Source: Candidatus Cloacimonetes bacterium 4572_55 (GTDB lineage: Bacteria > 4572-55). From it: a DNA stretch of 64,000 nucleotides. The stretch lies in the NCBI GenBank assembly GCA_002084765.1, contig NBMB01000019.1, positions 1-64,000 on the forward strand. Reading direction: 5' to 3'. A program made the translations under genes and the position numbers. Positions 38,743-48,379 of the stretch are shown piece by piece. The notes below the pieces were generated by a model, which searched no databases, was not told the origin of the DNA, and saw only the letters and a list, made by a program, of their open reading frames with translations. The number at the start of each line of letters is the position of its first letter. Positions within the stretch are counted from its first letter, which is position 1.

Positions 38743-39945
38743 TTATTTTTTCTGATGAACAAATTCGAGAAAAGCCTCCATTTCGGAGACGTATTTTTCC
38801 ACAGTGAATTCTGTCTCCACCATTTTTCGTGCATTTCGGATAATTTTCATCCGTAATTCTTCGTCCTGAACTATCCATTTGATCTGTCTCACCAGGTCCC
38901 TTTCTTTATTCGGGTCAAAGATAAGGCAGTTCTCTTCATTGATCAAAAATTCGCCGGACCCTCCCCCTTTTACGCTAATTATTGGCGATCCGGTTGCCAT
39001 TGCCTCCAGATGATAGGCTCCCAAAGGCTCGGATCGCAGGGAGGTGAACAGAAAAATATCGTGGTCATAAAAAATTTGGGAGGAAAATTCATACGAAATA
39101 TCGCTTATGAAGTGGATGTTGGAACTGATTTCGAGATACTGTGCGTAACCGTGTAGCCTGCTGAGGTAAGTATCGTTTTTATCGCCGTTATCGATAATAT
39201 AAAAATGAAAAGATTCTTGACATTCCTGCATCAAAATATTTAATGCCGTGATGCTAAGATGGATGCCTTTGTATTCAAGAATCTGACCGAAGGTAAAAAG
39301 TCGGATCGGAGAATTCAAACGACCGAAGTTCTTTTTTATCGGGAAATTCTCAACCGTCAAACCCTGATGGATCACCTTCGCATTCTCAACCGGAACATCT
39401 TCTTTGATGAGCTTGCTCTTCAGGCTTTCGGAGATACAGACCGCATGATCAAACTTGATATCTAAAAGCGTGATCTTCCGATAAAAGGTTCGGTCGATCA
39501 CATATCGTAAGAACTGTCCTACCCCTTCCCCTCGATGCGCCGCCACATAGCTATGCAACGAATCGTCGTTGATCGCAAAAACAATCTTATATTTTCCATC
39601 TTGAGCCGCGGCGACCGAAGCCGCTGTAAGGCGAAGCAGACTCCAAACAAAAACAAGTTCCGGTTGGATCTGCTTTAGCCGCTCTTTAGTACGCTCGTAA
39701 TTGACCTTATACGTCCTTTTCCTCTTACCTCTCGATAAGCTCGCTTTTTGTCCAAAGGGAATATAAAGCTCCAACTCCCGATAAACGCCCCGTTCTTCCA
39801 AAGCCGTTTTGCTTTTATACGAACTGGTCAGCACATGGACTTTGTGTCCCCGTTCCAGCAACCACTCTGACGTATAATAACAGAGCAATTCGTAGTCGCC
39901 AAGATAGTGAGGCGGATATAGATTTGATACAATGAGTATGCGCAT
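38743..39945 (-). CDS. Glycosyltransferase family 4 (GT-B fold)
   Basis: 400 residues. The N-terminal MRILIVSNLYPPHYLGDYE is the usual GT4 opening. The C-terminal Rossmann half has FTFGQILEYKGIHL and the nucleotide-sugar-binding EAMATGSPIISVKGGG with E-x7-E spacing to GEFLINEENCLIF. It is a paralogue of the next gene upstream (40004-41215). It likely builds surface polysaccharide or LPS. Sugar and acceptor are unknown. Confidence 0.9.
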   Translation of the reverse strand: MRILIVSNLYPPHYLGDYELLCYYTSEWLLERGHKVHVLTSSYKSKTALEERGVYRELELYIPFGQKASLSRGKRKRTYKVNYERTKERLKQIQPELVFVWSLLRLTAASVAAAQDGKYKIVFAINDDSLHSYVAAHRGEGVGQFLRYVIDRTFYRKITLLDIKFDHAVCISESLKSKLIKEDVPVENAKVIHQGLTVENFPIKKNFGRLNSPIRLFTFGQILEYKGIHLSITALNILMQECQESFHFYIIDNGDKNDTYLSRLHGYAQYLEISSNIHFISDISYEFSSQIFYDHDIFLFTSLRSEPLGAYHLEAMATGSPIISVKGGGSGEFLINEENCLIFDPNKERDLVRQIKWIVQDEELRMKIIRNARKMVETEFTVEKYVSEMEAFLEFVHQKK

Positions 39946-40003
39946 GACGATGGATTTTTTACCTATAGTGAGCTTTCAGTGATCCCGGCTCGCGGTCTCG
40001 GCG

Positions 40004-41215
40004 TTAAGCAGAAGAAATATGGTGATTTTTGATCGTCCATTCCAAAAACTTTTCAATATGGTCAACATAGTGACTTGCCGAAAATTTTTGCTCGATTGTT
40101 TGGCGAGCGTTATAGATAATTTTATGCCGAAGTTTATCGTCATTCACGATCCGACCCACCTGTTCAGCCAAATGACCCGGTTGATCCGGATTGAAGATCA
40201 AGCAATTTTCCTCATGGATCAAAAATTCTTTCATGCCGCCGCGAAACGTGCTGATCACCGGCGTGCCAGAAGCCATCGCTTCCAAATGGGTAAGGCCGAA
40301 CGGTTCCTCCCATGTGGATGTAAACAGAAAAACGTCGTGCTTGCGATAAATTTTTCCGATTTGATCAGGCGGAACCCGTCCCCGAAAATGGACATTCTTT
40401 TCTATATTATTATATTTTATGTCGCTCACAAGCCTATCTGTATAACCAGCGTCTCCGGTGCCGATCAACTCCAGCCAGTAACCGTCCGGGTTTTTTTTCA
40501 AAAGACTCGCCAACGCGGGAATTGCTAAGTGAACGCCCTTCCATTCCTGGAGTTGCCCCACATAGCAAAGATGAATCGGTTTATGCAATATCCCCGGATT
40601 ATCTTTCATAGGAAAACGATGCAACGGGATACCTTGATAGATCACTTTCGCTTTTTGCACAGGCACGCCAAGGTCGATCAGATTGCTTTTCAGATCTTCT
40701 GATATGCAAGTGACATGGTCGAATTTCAGATTTTTGATTGTGATATGAGGGTATAAAATATTGTCCAGTATACATCTTCTCAATTGGAGAAGTTTGATCC
40801 CCCATTTCGGCGGAACAAAACTCTGGAGGTGATTGTCGTTCATCGTCATGGCGACGGGAAAATTTGCTTCTTGAGCCGCCATTGCCCCGCCAGCTGTCAA
40901 TCGCAGTTGGCTCCATATAAAAACAACGTCAGGCTGTAGTTGACGAAGAAGGCACCTGGTGACGGTATGATTATGACGAAAGGTCGTGAGTCGCTTAGAT
41001 CGTTGTAACCCGGCTGGTCTATCGAATGGCTGATATAGCTTTAGTCTTCGATAGATGCGACCTTCACTGGTTGGTTCATCAACTCCGTGTCTTGAGGTCA
41101 GAATGAAGACCTCATGTCCCCTTTTTTCGAGATATTTTGACGTATACTCGCACAAAACTTCGTATCCGCCCAAAAAATGCGGGGGATAGAGATTGGTAAT
41201 ATTCAATATGCGCAT
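40004..41215 (-). CDS. Glycosyltransferase family 4 (GT-B fold)
   Basis: 403 residues. MRILNITNLYPPHFLGGYEVL starts the acceptor domain. CYVGQLQEWKGVHL and EAMASGTPVISTFRGGMKEFL mark the donor domain. It is close in sequence to the downstream gene throughout, so the pair arose by tandem duplication. They are separated by 58 bases and are probably co-transcribed. Involvement in envelope glycan synthesis is inferred. Confidence 0.9.
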   Translation of the reverse strand: MRILNITNLYPPHFLGGYEVLCEYTSKYLEKRGHEVFILTSRHGVDEPTSEGRIYRRLKLYQPFDRPAGLQRSKRLTTFRHNHTVTRCLLRQLQPDVVFIWSQLRLTAGGAMAAQEANFPVAMTMNDNHLQSFVPPKWGIKLLQLRRCILDNILYPHITIKNLKFDHVTCISEDLKSNLIDLGVPVQKAKVIYQGIPLHRFPMKDNPGILHKPIHLCYVGQLQEWKGVHLAIPALASLLKKNPDGYWLELIGTGDAGYTDRLVSDIKYNNIEKNVHFRGRVPPDQIGKIYRKHDVFLFTSTWEEPFGLTHLEAMASGTPVISTFRGGMKEFLIHEENCLIFNPDQPGHLAEQVGRIVNDDKLRHKIIYNARQTIEQKFSASHYVDHIEKFLEWTIKNHHISSA

Positions 41216-41643
41216 GAGTTGACTGCCCCGGTTTTAGAAAGATGGAGAGATAAATAAAAAAAGACTGATACACGAATTTTCTGTTCATCCTTTGTTTTGA
41301 ACTTAGGGACATCGTTTGAATAATTCCCCAATTTGATAGGTTTTTCATTTTTATGGCAAATCAAGTAGATATGTTATGATCAGCAAGAACATATTAAAAA
41401 CGAAATCAATCGGTTTTTTGCTAATATTTTGTTTCGTTTTTTTTTGCGTCCCCATAAGCCCACTGATCCGCGTCGGCTGCCCGTGGGTAATTGAAACACA
41501 AAATGTTATCGAATAATGCCCTTGCTAATCATAAATTGAAGGCAAGCATACAACAAAAAAAGGGTCTATATACGCCCTTCTGAAGATGATAAAAATCATC
41601 TTCAGTCACTCAAATATTACGGGGGGGGGGTCTACAGGCACCG
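41216..41643. other. Intergenic region with hairpins and G10 run
   Basis: No gene is seen. It holds a terminator region (41554-41605), a run of ten G (41621-41630), and at about 41458-41480 'cccactgatccgcgt', a degenerate piece of the spacer repeat. Confidence 0.5.
41554..41605 (-). terminator. Terminator of the partner-switching operon
   Basis: On the minus strand a perfect 11-bp hairpin (CTGAAGATGAT/ATCATCTTCAG, 41580-41605, AAAA/TTTT loop) comes first. It is followed by a short AAGGG/CCCTT stem and a run of seven T (down to 41554). It lies about 40 bases after the RsbW-like stop. Confidence 0.75.
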
Positions 41644-42084
41644 TCACGTATTTTCTAAATATTTTACCATTTTGACAGCGGTATTGCGACCGGGATTCAC
41701 ATCATAAGATATTTCATCCATCAAAGATTGCATGATATAGATGCCCAATCCCCCACTTTTATATTTAGCTAAATATTCCTCCATATTGGGGTGATAGATC
41801 GTATCGGGGTCAAACCCCTTCCCATGATCTCGGACTGTGATTGTTGCTTTTTTTCGATCGACTTCGACTCGAATCTCGATTTTACGATCTTTATCCTTCT
41901 CTATGTCATAAGCATACTTGACGACATTGGAGCAGGCTTCATCAACCGCCAATTCTATTTGATCGACCTTGCTTTCCGAGAAGCCTGCTTTTTTCATAAG
42001 TAACGAAATGAAGCTTCGTATAAGCTCAAGGTATGCCGATCCACTCGGAACTTTTATTATAATTTCGTCATAATATGCCGTCAT
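41644..42084 (-). CDS. RsbW/SpoIIAB-like anti-sigma serine kinase
   Basis: 146 residues, a GHKL ATPase of the anti-sigma type. The N box is ELAVDEACSNVVKYAY, G1 is VRDHGKGFDPD and G2 is SGGLGIYIMQ. In partner switching it binds a sigma factor or other target and phosphorylates a STAS antagonist; two STAS genes lie directly upstream. No sigma factor gene is nearby. Confidence 0.88.
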   Translation of the reverse strand: MTAYYDEIIIKVPSGSAYLELIRSFISLLMKKAGFSESKVDQIELAVDEACSNVVKYAYDIEKDKDRKIEIRVEVDRKKATITVRDHGKGFDPDTIYHPNMEEYLAKYKSGGLGIYIMQSLMDEISYDVNPGRNTAVKMVKYLENT

Positions 42085-42120
42085 GAGTCGTTATCGTCTC
42101 ATCATCGATCGGTTATCGAC

Positions 42121-42468
42121 TTAGTTAAGAAAACTCTTGACGCCGCCTTCTATGTCGTCAAACGTTTCGTATAAAGTAGTAAATCCAAGTAAATCAAATA
42201 CCTTATACACTTTCTTGGAAAGATTTACGAGCTTAATGTCGCCGTTATTCTCTCGAATATATTCGATTTGTCCCATCAAAACGCCCAGACCCGCGCTACT
42301 GATATATTGCAATCCACCGAAGTCGATCACGATTTTAAAGCGACCGGCAGAGGTGAGGTCTGCCAACACCTTCTCAAAACTTGGCGCGGTGTGCGCGTCG
42401 ATAAAGCCTTTTACCGAAATAATAGCGACGTTGCTCTGATACTTAATTGATGACGAAAATTCCGCCAT
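42121..42468 (-). CDS. STAS-domain anti-sigma factor antagonist 1
   Basis: A 115-residue single STAS domain with a phospho-acceptor motif ISSAGLGVLMG. It is the partner of the RsbW-like kinase 36 bases downstream. The start at 42468 is chosen over an upstream in-frame ATG (42552) because GGAGG lies 8 bases before it and the STAS fold begins there. Confidence 0.88.
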   Translation of the reverse strand: MAEFSSSIKYQSNVAIISVKGFIDAHTAPSFEKVLADLTSAGRFKIVIDFGGLQYISSAGLGVLMGQIEYIRENNGDIKLVNLSKKVYKVFDLLGFTTLYETFDDIEGGVKSFLN

Positions 42469-42658
42469 AAATTTTGCCTCCGCAAAGTAATATTCTGAAA
42501 AGCTATCCGAACTTTTTTTAGTTTTACGAATCCTTAACTTTTGCCTAAACAATAACTATTAAACGATTTGATCTGAATTATGTTAACTCAAAAAAGCAAT
42601 TATCCATAATTTTTTCAATTGATTAATTCGTTATCTTATTTTTTTTCCGATTCAGGCG

Positions 42659-42997
42659 TTATTTAAGGTTCGCCAGTGCTTCTTCTTCCGAATCATACGT
42701 CTTGAAGACGGTGGACAATTTTGTGATCATAAAAATGCTATTCACTTTATCGGTCAGATTCATCAGCCGCATATCGCAGTTCTTTTCGCTCGCGGTTGTG
42801 TACCCGCTGACAATAATTCCCAATCCAGTACTATTGATCCAGCTCACTTTTGAAAAATTGACCAAAATTTTCTTATAATTTTTCTCAATCGCATCTAAAA
42901 TAGCCTTTTTATATTTGCCCGAATCTTCGCCGCCCATGATTTTACCGCTTAGATCAAAAATTGCCACATCCCCTACTTCTCGTATTTTTATTTTCAC
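42659..42997 (-). CDS. STAS-domain anti-sigma factor antagonist 2
   Basis: A 112-residue STAS domain with the phospho-acceptor region VSWINSTGLGIIVSGY. It is distinct in sequence from the other STAS protein. It begins with GTG preceded by GGAGGG. A gap of about 190 bases separates it from the next STAS gene, so it could be independently expressed. Confidence 0.86.
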   Translation of the reverse strand: MKIKIREVGDVAIFDLSGKIMGGEDSGKYKKAILDAIEKNYKKILVNFSKVSWINSTGLGIIVSGYTTASEKNCDMRLMNLTDKVNSIFMITKLSTVFKTYDSEEEALANLK

Positions 42998-43487
42998 AAT
43001 CCCTCCGACGTTCTCAATAATGAAAAAAAACTTCCGTCAGTTACACACCAGGTTAAGACAGGTTCATAATTTTATGAGTGTGGACACCCTTAAAGCCAAG
43101 GCAACTTCCGGTTAGCATCAAGGCGAATCAACCGGACTCGCGGTCTTTTATAAGTCCACTGATCCGCGTAATCCGCCAGTGAGTCGTTGGCTATTTTAGC
43201 GAAAATGCCCACCTGGGTATAGTCATATCATTTCTTATTTATTTTTTCAAGTGTAAAATCATAATTTTAACAAATTATGGCAAATTTCTATGGTTTTTTC
43301 TGATATAAAACCTTTCTTTAGCTCCAGATTTCGACGCTAAACCGGGTTGGAATGGCGATCGTTCCTTTTCTTGGGTTAAACCTCGCCAACCAACCCATGT
43401 CCGCATCGAAAAAATCGACGGCTTCCTGCAATAGAGCTGAAAATCTCAGTCATCTTGATGATGCAGATCGCCAAATAGGGAGCACCT
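42998..43487. other. Intergenic region in the partner-switching locus
   Basis: No convincing gene. A degenerate spacer-repeat piece 'ccactgatccgcgtaatccg' lies at about 43155-43180. Nothing else is recognised. Confidence 0.45.
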
Positions 43488-43853
43488 TCAGCCCAGCAAT
43501 GAACGAAGACGCTTCCGGAGTTTACGAGGGCTGAACGGCTTGGTCATATATTCATTTGCGCCGACGTCCTTAGCCATTTGTTCATCGCTGTCCTGCCCCC
43601 GCGCAGTCAGCATAATGATGTGGATATCCTTTGTATCCGGGTTGCTTTTTAGCTCCTCACAAACCTCATACCCGGTTTTTTTTGGCATCATCACATCAAG
43701 AAAAATCAGCTTGGGATTTTCTTTTTTCGCTACATCCAAAGCCTCTTCTCCGTCTTCAGCCGTTAGAACCTCGAAACCCTCCCTTTCGATAATATAGGCG
43801 ACCGACTCGAGGATGTAAGGCTCATCGTCGCAAACTAATACTTTATCGGACAT
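43488..43853 (-). CDS. Single-domain response regulator
   Basis: A 121-residue receiver domain only: VLVCDDEPYIL acidic pocket, phospho-acceptor Asp in LIFLDVMMPKKTG, IIMLTARG and YMTKPFSP. It has no output domain, like CheY or Spo0F. The start at 43853 has AAGGAGAG upstream, better than an in-frame ATG at 43958. It could feed into the STAS/RsbW module or the CheA-like kinase, by inference. Confidence 0.9.
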   Translation of the reverse strand: MSDKVLVCDDEPYILESVAYIIEREGFEVLTAEDGEEALDVAKKENPKLIFLDVMMPKKTGYEVCEELKSNPDTKDIHIIMLTARGQDSDEQMAKDVGANEYMTKPFSPRKLRKRLRSLLG

Positions 43854-44060
43854 CCATCTCTCCTTGACGGGTTGGTGTGTCGAGCGGATTGTTATTTTAT
43901 AGAAACCCGCGCTACCGAAATTCACACTATAATGGAAAACTACGTCATGTAATGACAAATGTCAAGGATTTTTCCTCTTGCAATTTATGGGAAAAAAGCC
44001 TTTTTTAGTCATATCGTTTAAACAACTGGCTTCAAAATCAACCAATTGGTTCATAAAGTC

Positions 44061-44528
44061 ATGCGAATCGAGATAATTTCGATAGGAAAAATTAAGGAAC
44101 GCTCGTTGAGAACCCTGTGCGAGAATTATAGCAAACGCATCCGCTATTACAGTCCGATCGATATAGTTGAGGTCAAAGAGGAAAAAATTCAGGATAAACG
44201 CCGAACTATCGATATATTGAAGCGGGAAGCTGTGAGGTTGCATCGTGTGGTTCGACCGGATATAGCGGTCGGACTGGATATCAAGGGGAGGCGATTTTCA
44301 TCCGAAGAGTTGGCGGAATTCCTGATGCGGCGGAGAAGTCAGGGACAAAAGGAGTTGCAATTCATCATCGGGGGACCGTTAGGCTTGGCGCCAGAGGTTC
44401 TGGACAGGTGCGCTGTGCGTTGGTCTTTATCAAAGCTCACTTTTCCGCATGAGCTGGCGAGGGTGTTGGTATTGGAGCAAATCTATAGAGCTTTCACTAT
44501 TTTACGAGGAGAAAGCTATCATAAATAA
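44061..44528 (+). CDS. rlmH: 23S rRNA (pseudouridine1915-N3)-methyltransferase
   Basis: 155 residues, the usual RlmH length when started at ATG 44061 (MRIEIISIGKIK) rather than at a TTG at 44046. SPOUT-family motifs are FIIGGPLGLAPEVL in the SAM-binding knot and the C-terminal FPHELARVLVLEQIYRAFTILRGESYHK. It methylates helix 69 of 23S rRNA. Confidence 0.95.
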   Translation: MRIEIISIGKIKERSLRTLCENYSKRIRYYSPIDIVEVKEEKIQDKRRTIDILKREAVRLHRVVRPDIAVGLDIKGRRFSSEELAEFLMRRRSQGQKELQFIIGGPLGLAPEVLDRCAVRWSLSKLTFPHELARVLVLEQIYRAFTILRGESYHK

Positions 44529-44558
44529 ATTTTATTAATTTTACTGAGTTTATTGATT

Positions 44559-45458
44559 ATGATAAAAAAATTATCGCGAAACGATCCGTGTTGGTGCGGA
44601 AGCGGGAAGAAGTATAAGCATTGCCATTTAAATCTGGATCGAAGGAAAATTGGGTTGTTTCAGCGGTTGAGCAAAAAAGCGCAGAAACAGCCGAGACATC
44701 CGACAGATTCCCGGATCATCATCAAGACCGATGAGCAGATCGCCGGGATTCGGAAAAGCTGTCAGCTGGTGAAAAAGATATTCGAGATGTTGGAAAATCG
44801 GATTGTTCCGGGAATAACAACCGATCAGATCAACGGATGGACGCATAGGTTTATTTTGGATCATGGCGCGTTTCCCGCGCCGTTACATTATAAAAATTTT
44901 CCAAAGAGCGTCTGCACCTCGATCAATAATGTCATCTGTCACGGCATTCCTGACGATACGGTTCTCAAAGAGGGGGATATTCTGAATGTGGACGTGACCA
45001 CTGTTCTAAAGGGATATTACGGTGATTCTAGCCGGATGTATATCATCGGCGGTAAGACAACTCCGGAGGCGATGCGTTTGGTCAAGACGACAAAGGAATG
45101 TCTAAATATCGGCATTGAACAAGCAAAGCCAAATAATACAATCGGCGATATTGGTCATGTGATCCAACATTATGCCGAGGTTCGAGGCTATTCTATAGTC
45201 AGAGATTACGCTGGTCACGGCGTGGGCTTACGGTTTCATGAAGATCCGCCGGTTAATCATTTCGGAGAGGCAAAGAGCGGTCCCATCATCGTCCCGAACA
45301 TGGTTTTTACCATCGAGCCAATGGTCAATATTGGTGGATATAAGAGTCGCACCTTAGACGACGGGTGGACCGCGGTCACCGCGGACGGATCGCTCTCAGC
45401 GCAATGGGAGCATACGATTCTGATCACCGAGTCTGGCTCCGAGGTATTAACCAAATAA
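44559..45458 (+). CDS. map: Methionine aminopeptidase type I with SEC-C motif
   Basis: About 299 residues. An N-terminal SEC-C zinc motif (NDPCWCGSGKKYKHCH, about 7-22) is fused to a type I MetAP. The metal ligands are visible in NVDVT, GDSSRMY, GHGVG, FTIEPM and WEHT, with the His in VICHGIP. SEC-C-bearing MetAPs occur in several bacteria and may dock to the ribosome. The start is ATG 44559; a TTG two codons earlier is possible. Confidence 0.95.
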   Translation: MIKKLSRNDPCWCGSGKKYKHCHLNLDRRKIGLFQRLSKKAQKQPRHPTDSRIIIKTDEQIAGIRKSCQLVKKIFEMLENRIVPGITTDQINGWTHRFILDHGAFPAPLHYKNFPKSVCTSINNVICHGIPDDTVLKEGDILNVDVTTVLKGYYGDSSRMYIIGGKTTPEAMRLVKTTKECLNIGIEQAKPNNTIGDIGHVIQHYAEVRGYSIVRDYAGHGVGLRFHEDPPVNHFGEAKSGPIIVPNMVFTIEPMVNIGGYKSRTLDDGWTAVTADGSLSAQWEHTILITESGSEVLTK

Positions 45459-45474
45459 ATTTTAAGGAGCAAGA

Positions 45475-47343
45475 ATGGCAAATCGAAAAGCCTATCCAGG
45501 GAGATTTCGCAGCCAAATTCAACGGCTCCAAAATCGACTGATTGTTCTGGAGCGATTAAGCTATCGTTATTCATCCTATCGGCTTATAGCGTTTTTTACC
45601 GGCGCGGGACTCGGAGCCGGATCTCTCTATTGGCGTGACGGTGGGGTGACAACTGTTGTGATCGCTATCGCCCTATTTTTCTTTGTAGCCACGGTGCGCA
45701 TCCATCAACGAGTCGAGCGGACAATCGCGCAGTTCAATATTCTCCGACGGATCAAAGAGGATCATCTTGCGAGAATGCAATTGGATTGGGACAGGATTCA
45801 GCCTCCTTCTGCGCCGCAACGCGTGGATCCGACCCACCCTTATGGCAATGATCTGGATATTGTGGGCGAGCGGTCTCTCCATCGGCTGATCGATACGACC
45901 GTGACTATTGGGGGCAGCCAGCGGCTTAAAGAGCGGCTTTTGGAGGTTTCTCCGAATTTTGATCGGACAATCCGGAATCAACGGTTGGTCAAGGAATTGA
46001 CCCAGATGGTTCATTTTCGGGAGCGATTGCGTCTCAATTTTGAGATAGCGGCACAAGGCTCGTTCGATAGCGACAAGTTGCTCGACTGGACGCGGCGGCA
46101 GCCTATGATCGCGTATCTAAGGCCCCTCATTATAGCGATGGGAATTTGGTCAACCGCTAATCTTTGTCTGTCCGTGAGTTATTTCTTTGGATTAAATTTA
46201 ATCTGGCTTTATCTCTCTCTTGGCGGATACTTTTTGGTCTATTTCGTGAGTCTTTTGAAGCTGGGCGATTTTTTTGGAGAGATACTTTTTCTGCAAAGCG
46301 GGCTGAAAAAGATGAGTGCTGCGTTGCTCTATCTGGAAACATATTCTTATCGCGAGCGTCGAAATGTAAAAGAGTTATGCGCTCCTTTTACTGATCCCGA
46401 CTGTTCGCCGAGCGTGCATCTGAATCGTTTAAAAAAGATGGTGCTCGCCATTGGTTTGCGTATGAATCCAGTTCTTCAGTTGGCGTTGAACTGTTTTTTC
46501 CCATGGGATTTTTACTTTGTCGATCAATTGCAACGCTGCAAAACGGAATTGGCGAGACAGTTGCCGGTCTGGTTGGAGACCTGGTATGAGCTTGAGACGG
46601 CAAACTCATTGGCAAATTTTGCCTATCTGAACCCCGGTTATAGCTTCCCAAAGATCACGGTCGCTCTAATGGAAAATGAGGAAAATGGAGAGAAAGGGCA
46701 GGAAATATTCTGCGCGTCTGAGATGGGTCATCCGCTGATTCATCCCGATCAAAGAATCACCAATGATTTTGTTTTTGGGAATAGGGGAGATATCGCTCTG
46801 ATCACTGGATCGAATATGGCGGGCAAAAGTAGTTTTTTGCGCACAATCGGCGTCAATCTTTGTCTGGCTTATGCGGGCGGGGCTGTACACGCCGCGGAAC
46901 TAAGCGCGCCGATTTTTCGCATATACGCCTGCATTCGGGTGAATGATTCGGTGACCGAAGGTTTTTCCTATTTTTACGCTGAGGTTCGTCGGCTCCGAAC
47001 CCTGTTGTCCGAGTTACAACGGAAGGATGATTTCCCCCTGCTTTTCCTGATCGACGAGATATTCAAGGGGACCAACAATCGGGAGCGATTGATCGGGAGT
47101 CAGTCATACATAAAAGCTCTGTCCGAGCTGAGAAACGGATTGGGTATGATCACGACTCACGATCTGGAACTGGTCAAGTTGGACCGGGACGTCCCACAGC
47201 TCAAGAATTATCATTTTCGAGAAGATGTAATCGATGGTAAGATGGTCTTTGATTATAAGTTGCGCTCGGGTCCATGCCCCACCACAAATGCTTTGAAAAT
47301 CATGCTGTCTCAGGGATTGCCGGTTGATATTTCGGAACTGTAA
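45475..47343 (+). CDS. Membrane-associated MutS-family ATPase
   Basis: 622 residues. The C-terminal about 200 residues are a MutS ATPase (domain V): Walker A ITGSNMAGKSSFLRTIG, LFLIDEIFKGTNNRER and ITTHDLELVKL. The N-terminal part lacks the mismatch-binding domain. It has two predicted membrane helices at about 38-80 and another pair at about 205-265. This fits the poorly studied membrane MutS-like group rather than MutS1/MutS2. AAGGAG lies 6 bases before the ATG. Confidence 0.88.
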   Translation: MANRKAYPGRFRSQIQRLQNRLIVLERLSYRYSSYRLIAFFTGAGLGAGSLYWRDGGVTTVVIAIALFFFVATVRIHQRVERTIAQFNILRRIKEDHLARMQLDWDRIQPPSAPQRVDPTHPYGNDLDIVGERSLHRLIDTTVTIGGSQRLKERLLEVSPNFDRTIRNQRLVKELTQMVHFRERLRLNFEIAAQGSFDSDKLLDWTRRQPMIAYLRPLIIAMGIWSTANLCLSVSYFFGLNLIWLYLSLGGYFLVYFVSLLKLGDFFGEILFLQSGLKKMSAALLYLETYSYRERRNVKELCAPFTDPDCSPSVHLNRLKKMVLAIGLRMNPVLQLALNCFFPWDFYFVDQLQRCKTELARQLPVWLETWYELETANSLANFAYLNPGYSFPKITVALMENEENGEKGQEIFCASEMGHPLIHPDQRITNDFVFGNRGDIALITGSNMAGKSSFLRTIGVNLCLAYAGGAVHAAELSAPIFRIYACIRVNDSVTEGFSYFYAEVRRLRTLLSELQRKDDFPLLFLIDEIFKGTNNRERLIGSQSYIKALSELRNGLGMITTHDLELVKLDRDVPQLKNYHFREDVIDGKMVFDYKLRSGPCPTTNALKIMLSQGLPVDISEL

Positions 47344-47355
47344 ATTTTACGTTTT

Positions 47356-48342
47356 TTAGGCGCGAAGTTCCACCACGTCTTTATCATGTAGAACATAATG
47401 ACGATCGACCCTCTGACCGTCGTACACATCTTCTCCCCAGGCGCGGGCATAGTTCAGGTTATCGGCAAAGTCTTTATGCACCTGGCGAGCGAAATCCATT
47501 AACTCACTGCCGCGTTTCAAGATATAGGGTTGCTTCATGTCCGCGTCTTTCCCGGGATTTTTGGAATAGACGCGCAAAATATCCAATCGGTCGAAAGTGA
47601 TCCGCTTCAGATTCTCCAGATTTTCGCGGCTCGCTGCGGAGACGTGGTAGGTCGGTAGAGGACGGTCAAATAGCTCCAGAAATATCTCTTTATTATCCGC
47701 GGCATTTGGATGATCCCACTTATTCAGCAGAATCAACGTCGGGATATAAGCAAAGTGAATGTCTTGTTCTTTGGGGTCTGGAGCCGTTTCCACCATCTTG
47801 ATCTTGCCCTTTTCGATCAAGTTGAAGACCATCTCCGCATCGTCCAGAAGGTCGTCGTTACCGAGATCAAAAATAAGGAAGATCATGTCCGAGGTGCGAG
47901 CCAACGGCAATATCCAATGCTCGGAATGTTGATCCGATATAGGTGGGAGGTCTACCAGTTCGATAGGAACGTCCTCGTACATCATCATCGCCTGATGCGG
48001 TTCTCTCGTAGTAAATGGATAGTCTGCAGTCTCGATATCCGCGTTGGTAAGAGCGTTCAGAAGAGTCGATTTTCCGCTGTTCGGGGGACCCAGCAACGTG
48101 ATACATCCGCCGCCTTGTTTCTCGATTCGGTAAGAGAACCGTTTTTTATTTTTTGGCGACTGAAGTTCTTTGTTTAGCTGAGAGACACGCCTTTTAATAT
48201 CGGCTCGCATCTTCTCGGTGCCTTTATGTTTTGGAATCTCCCGCATCATCTCATGCAGGCATTCCAGTTTTTCCTCCGAGGTCCCAGCGGACTTATATTT
48301 TGCCTCGGCTTTCAGATATTGCATTGTCAAATTTGCGGGCAT
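47356..48342 (-). CDS. DRG/Obg-like GTPase with TGS domain
   Basis: 328 residues. A helical N-terminus precedes a P-loop GTPase (G1 GPPNSGKSTLLNAL, G2 Thr in YPFTTREP, G3 as DLPPI, G4 LNKWDHP) and a C-terminal TGS-like domain (about 265-328; HYVLHDKDVVELRA). It belongs to the TRAFAC Obg/DRG-type ribosome-linked GTPases. G3 lacks the usual DxxG Gly (DLPP). AAGGA lies before the start. Confidence 0.88.
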   Translation of the reverse strand: MPANLTMQYLKAEAKYKSAGTSEEKLECLHEMMREIPKHKGTEKMRADIKRRVSQLNKELQSPKNKKRFSYRIEKQGGGCITLLGPPNSGKSTLLNALTNADIETADYPFTTREPHQAMMMYEDVPIELVDLPPISDQHSEHWILPLARTSDMIFLIFDLGNDDLLDDAEMVFNLIEKGKIKMVETAPDPKEQDIHFAYIPTLILLNKWDHPNAADNKEIFLELFDRPLPTYHVSAASRENLENLKRITFDRLDILRVYSKNPGKDADMKQPYILKRGSELMDFARQVHKDFADNLNYARAWGEDVYDGQRVDRHYVLHDKDVVELRA

Positions 48343-48379
48343 AGTCTCGTCCTTCCTTTGATCAGCAGGTATACGATAG

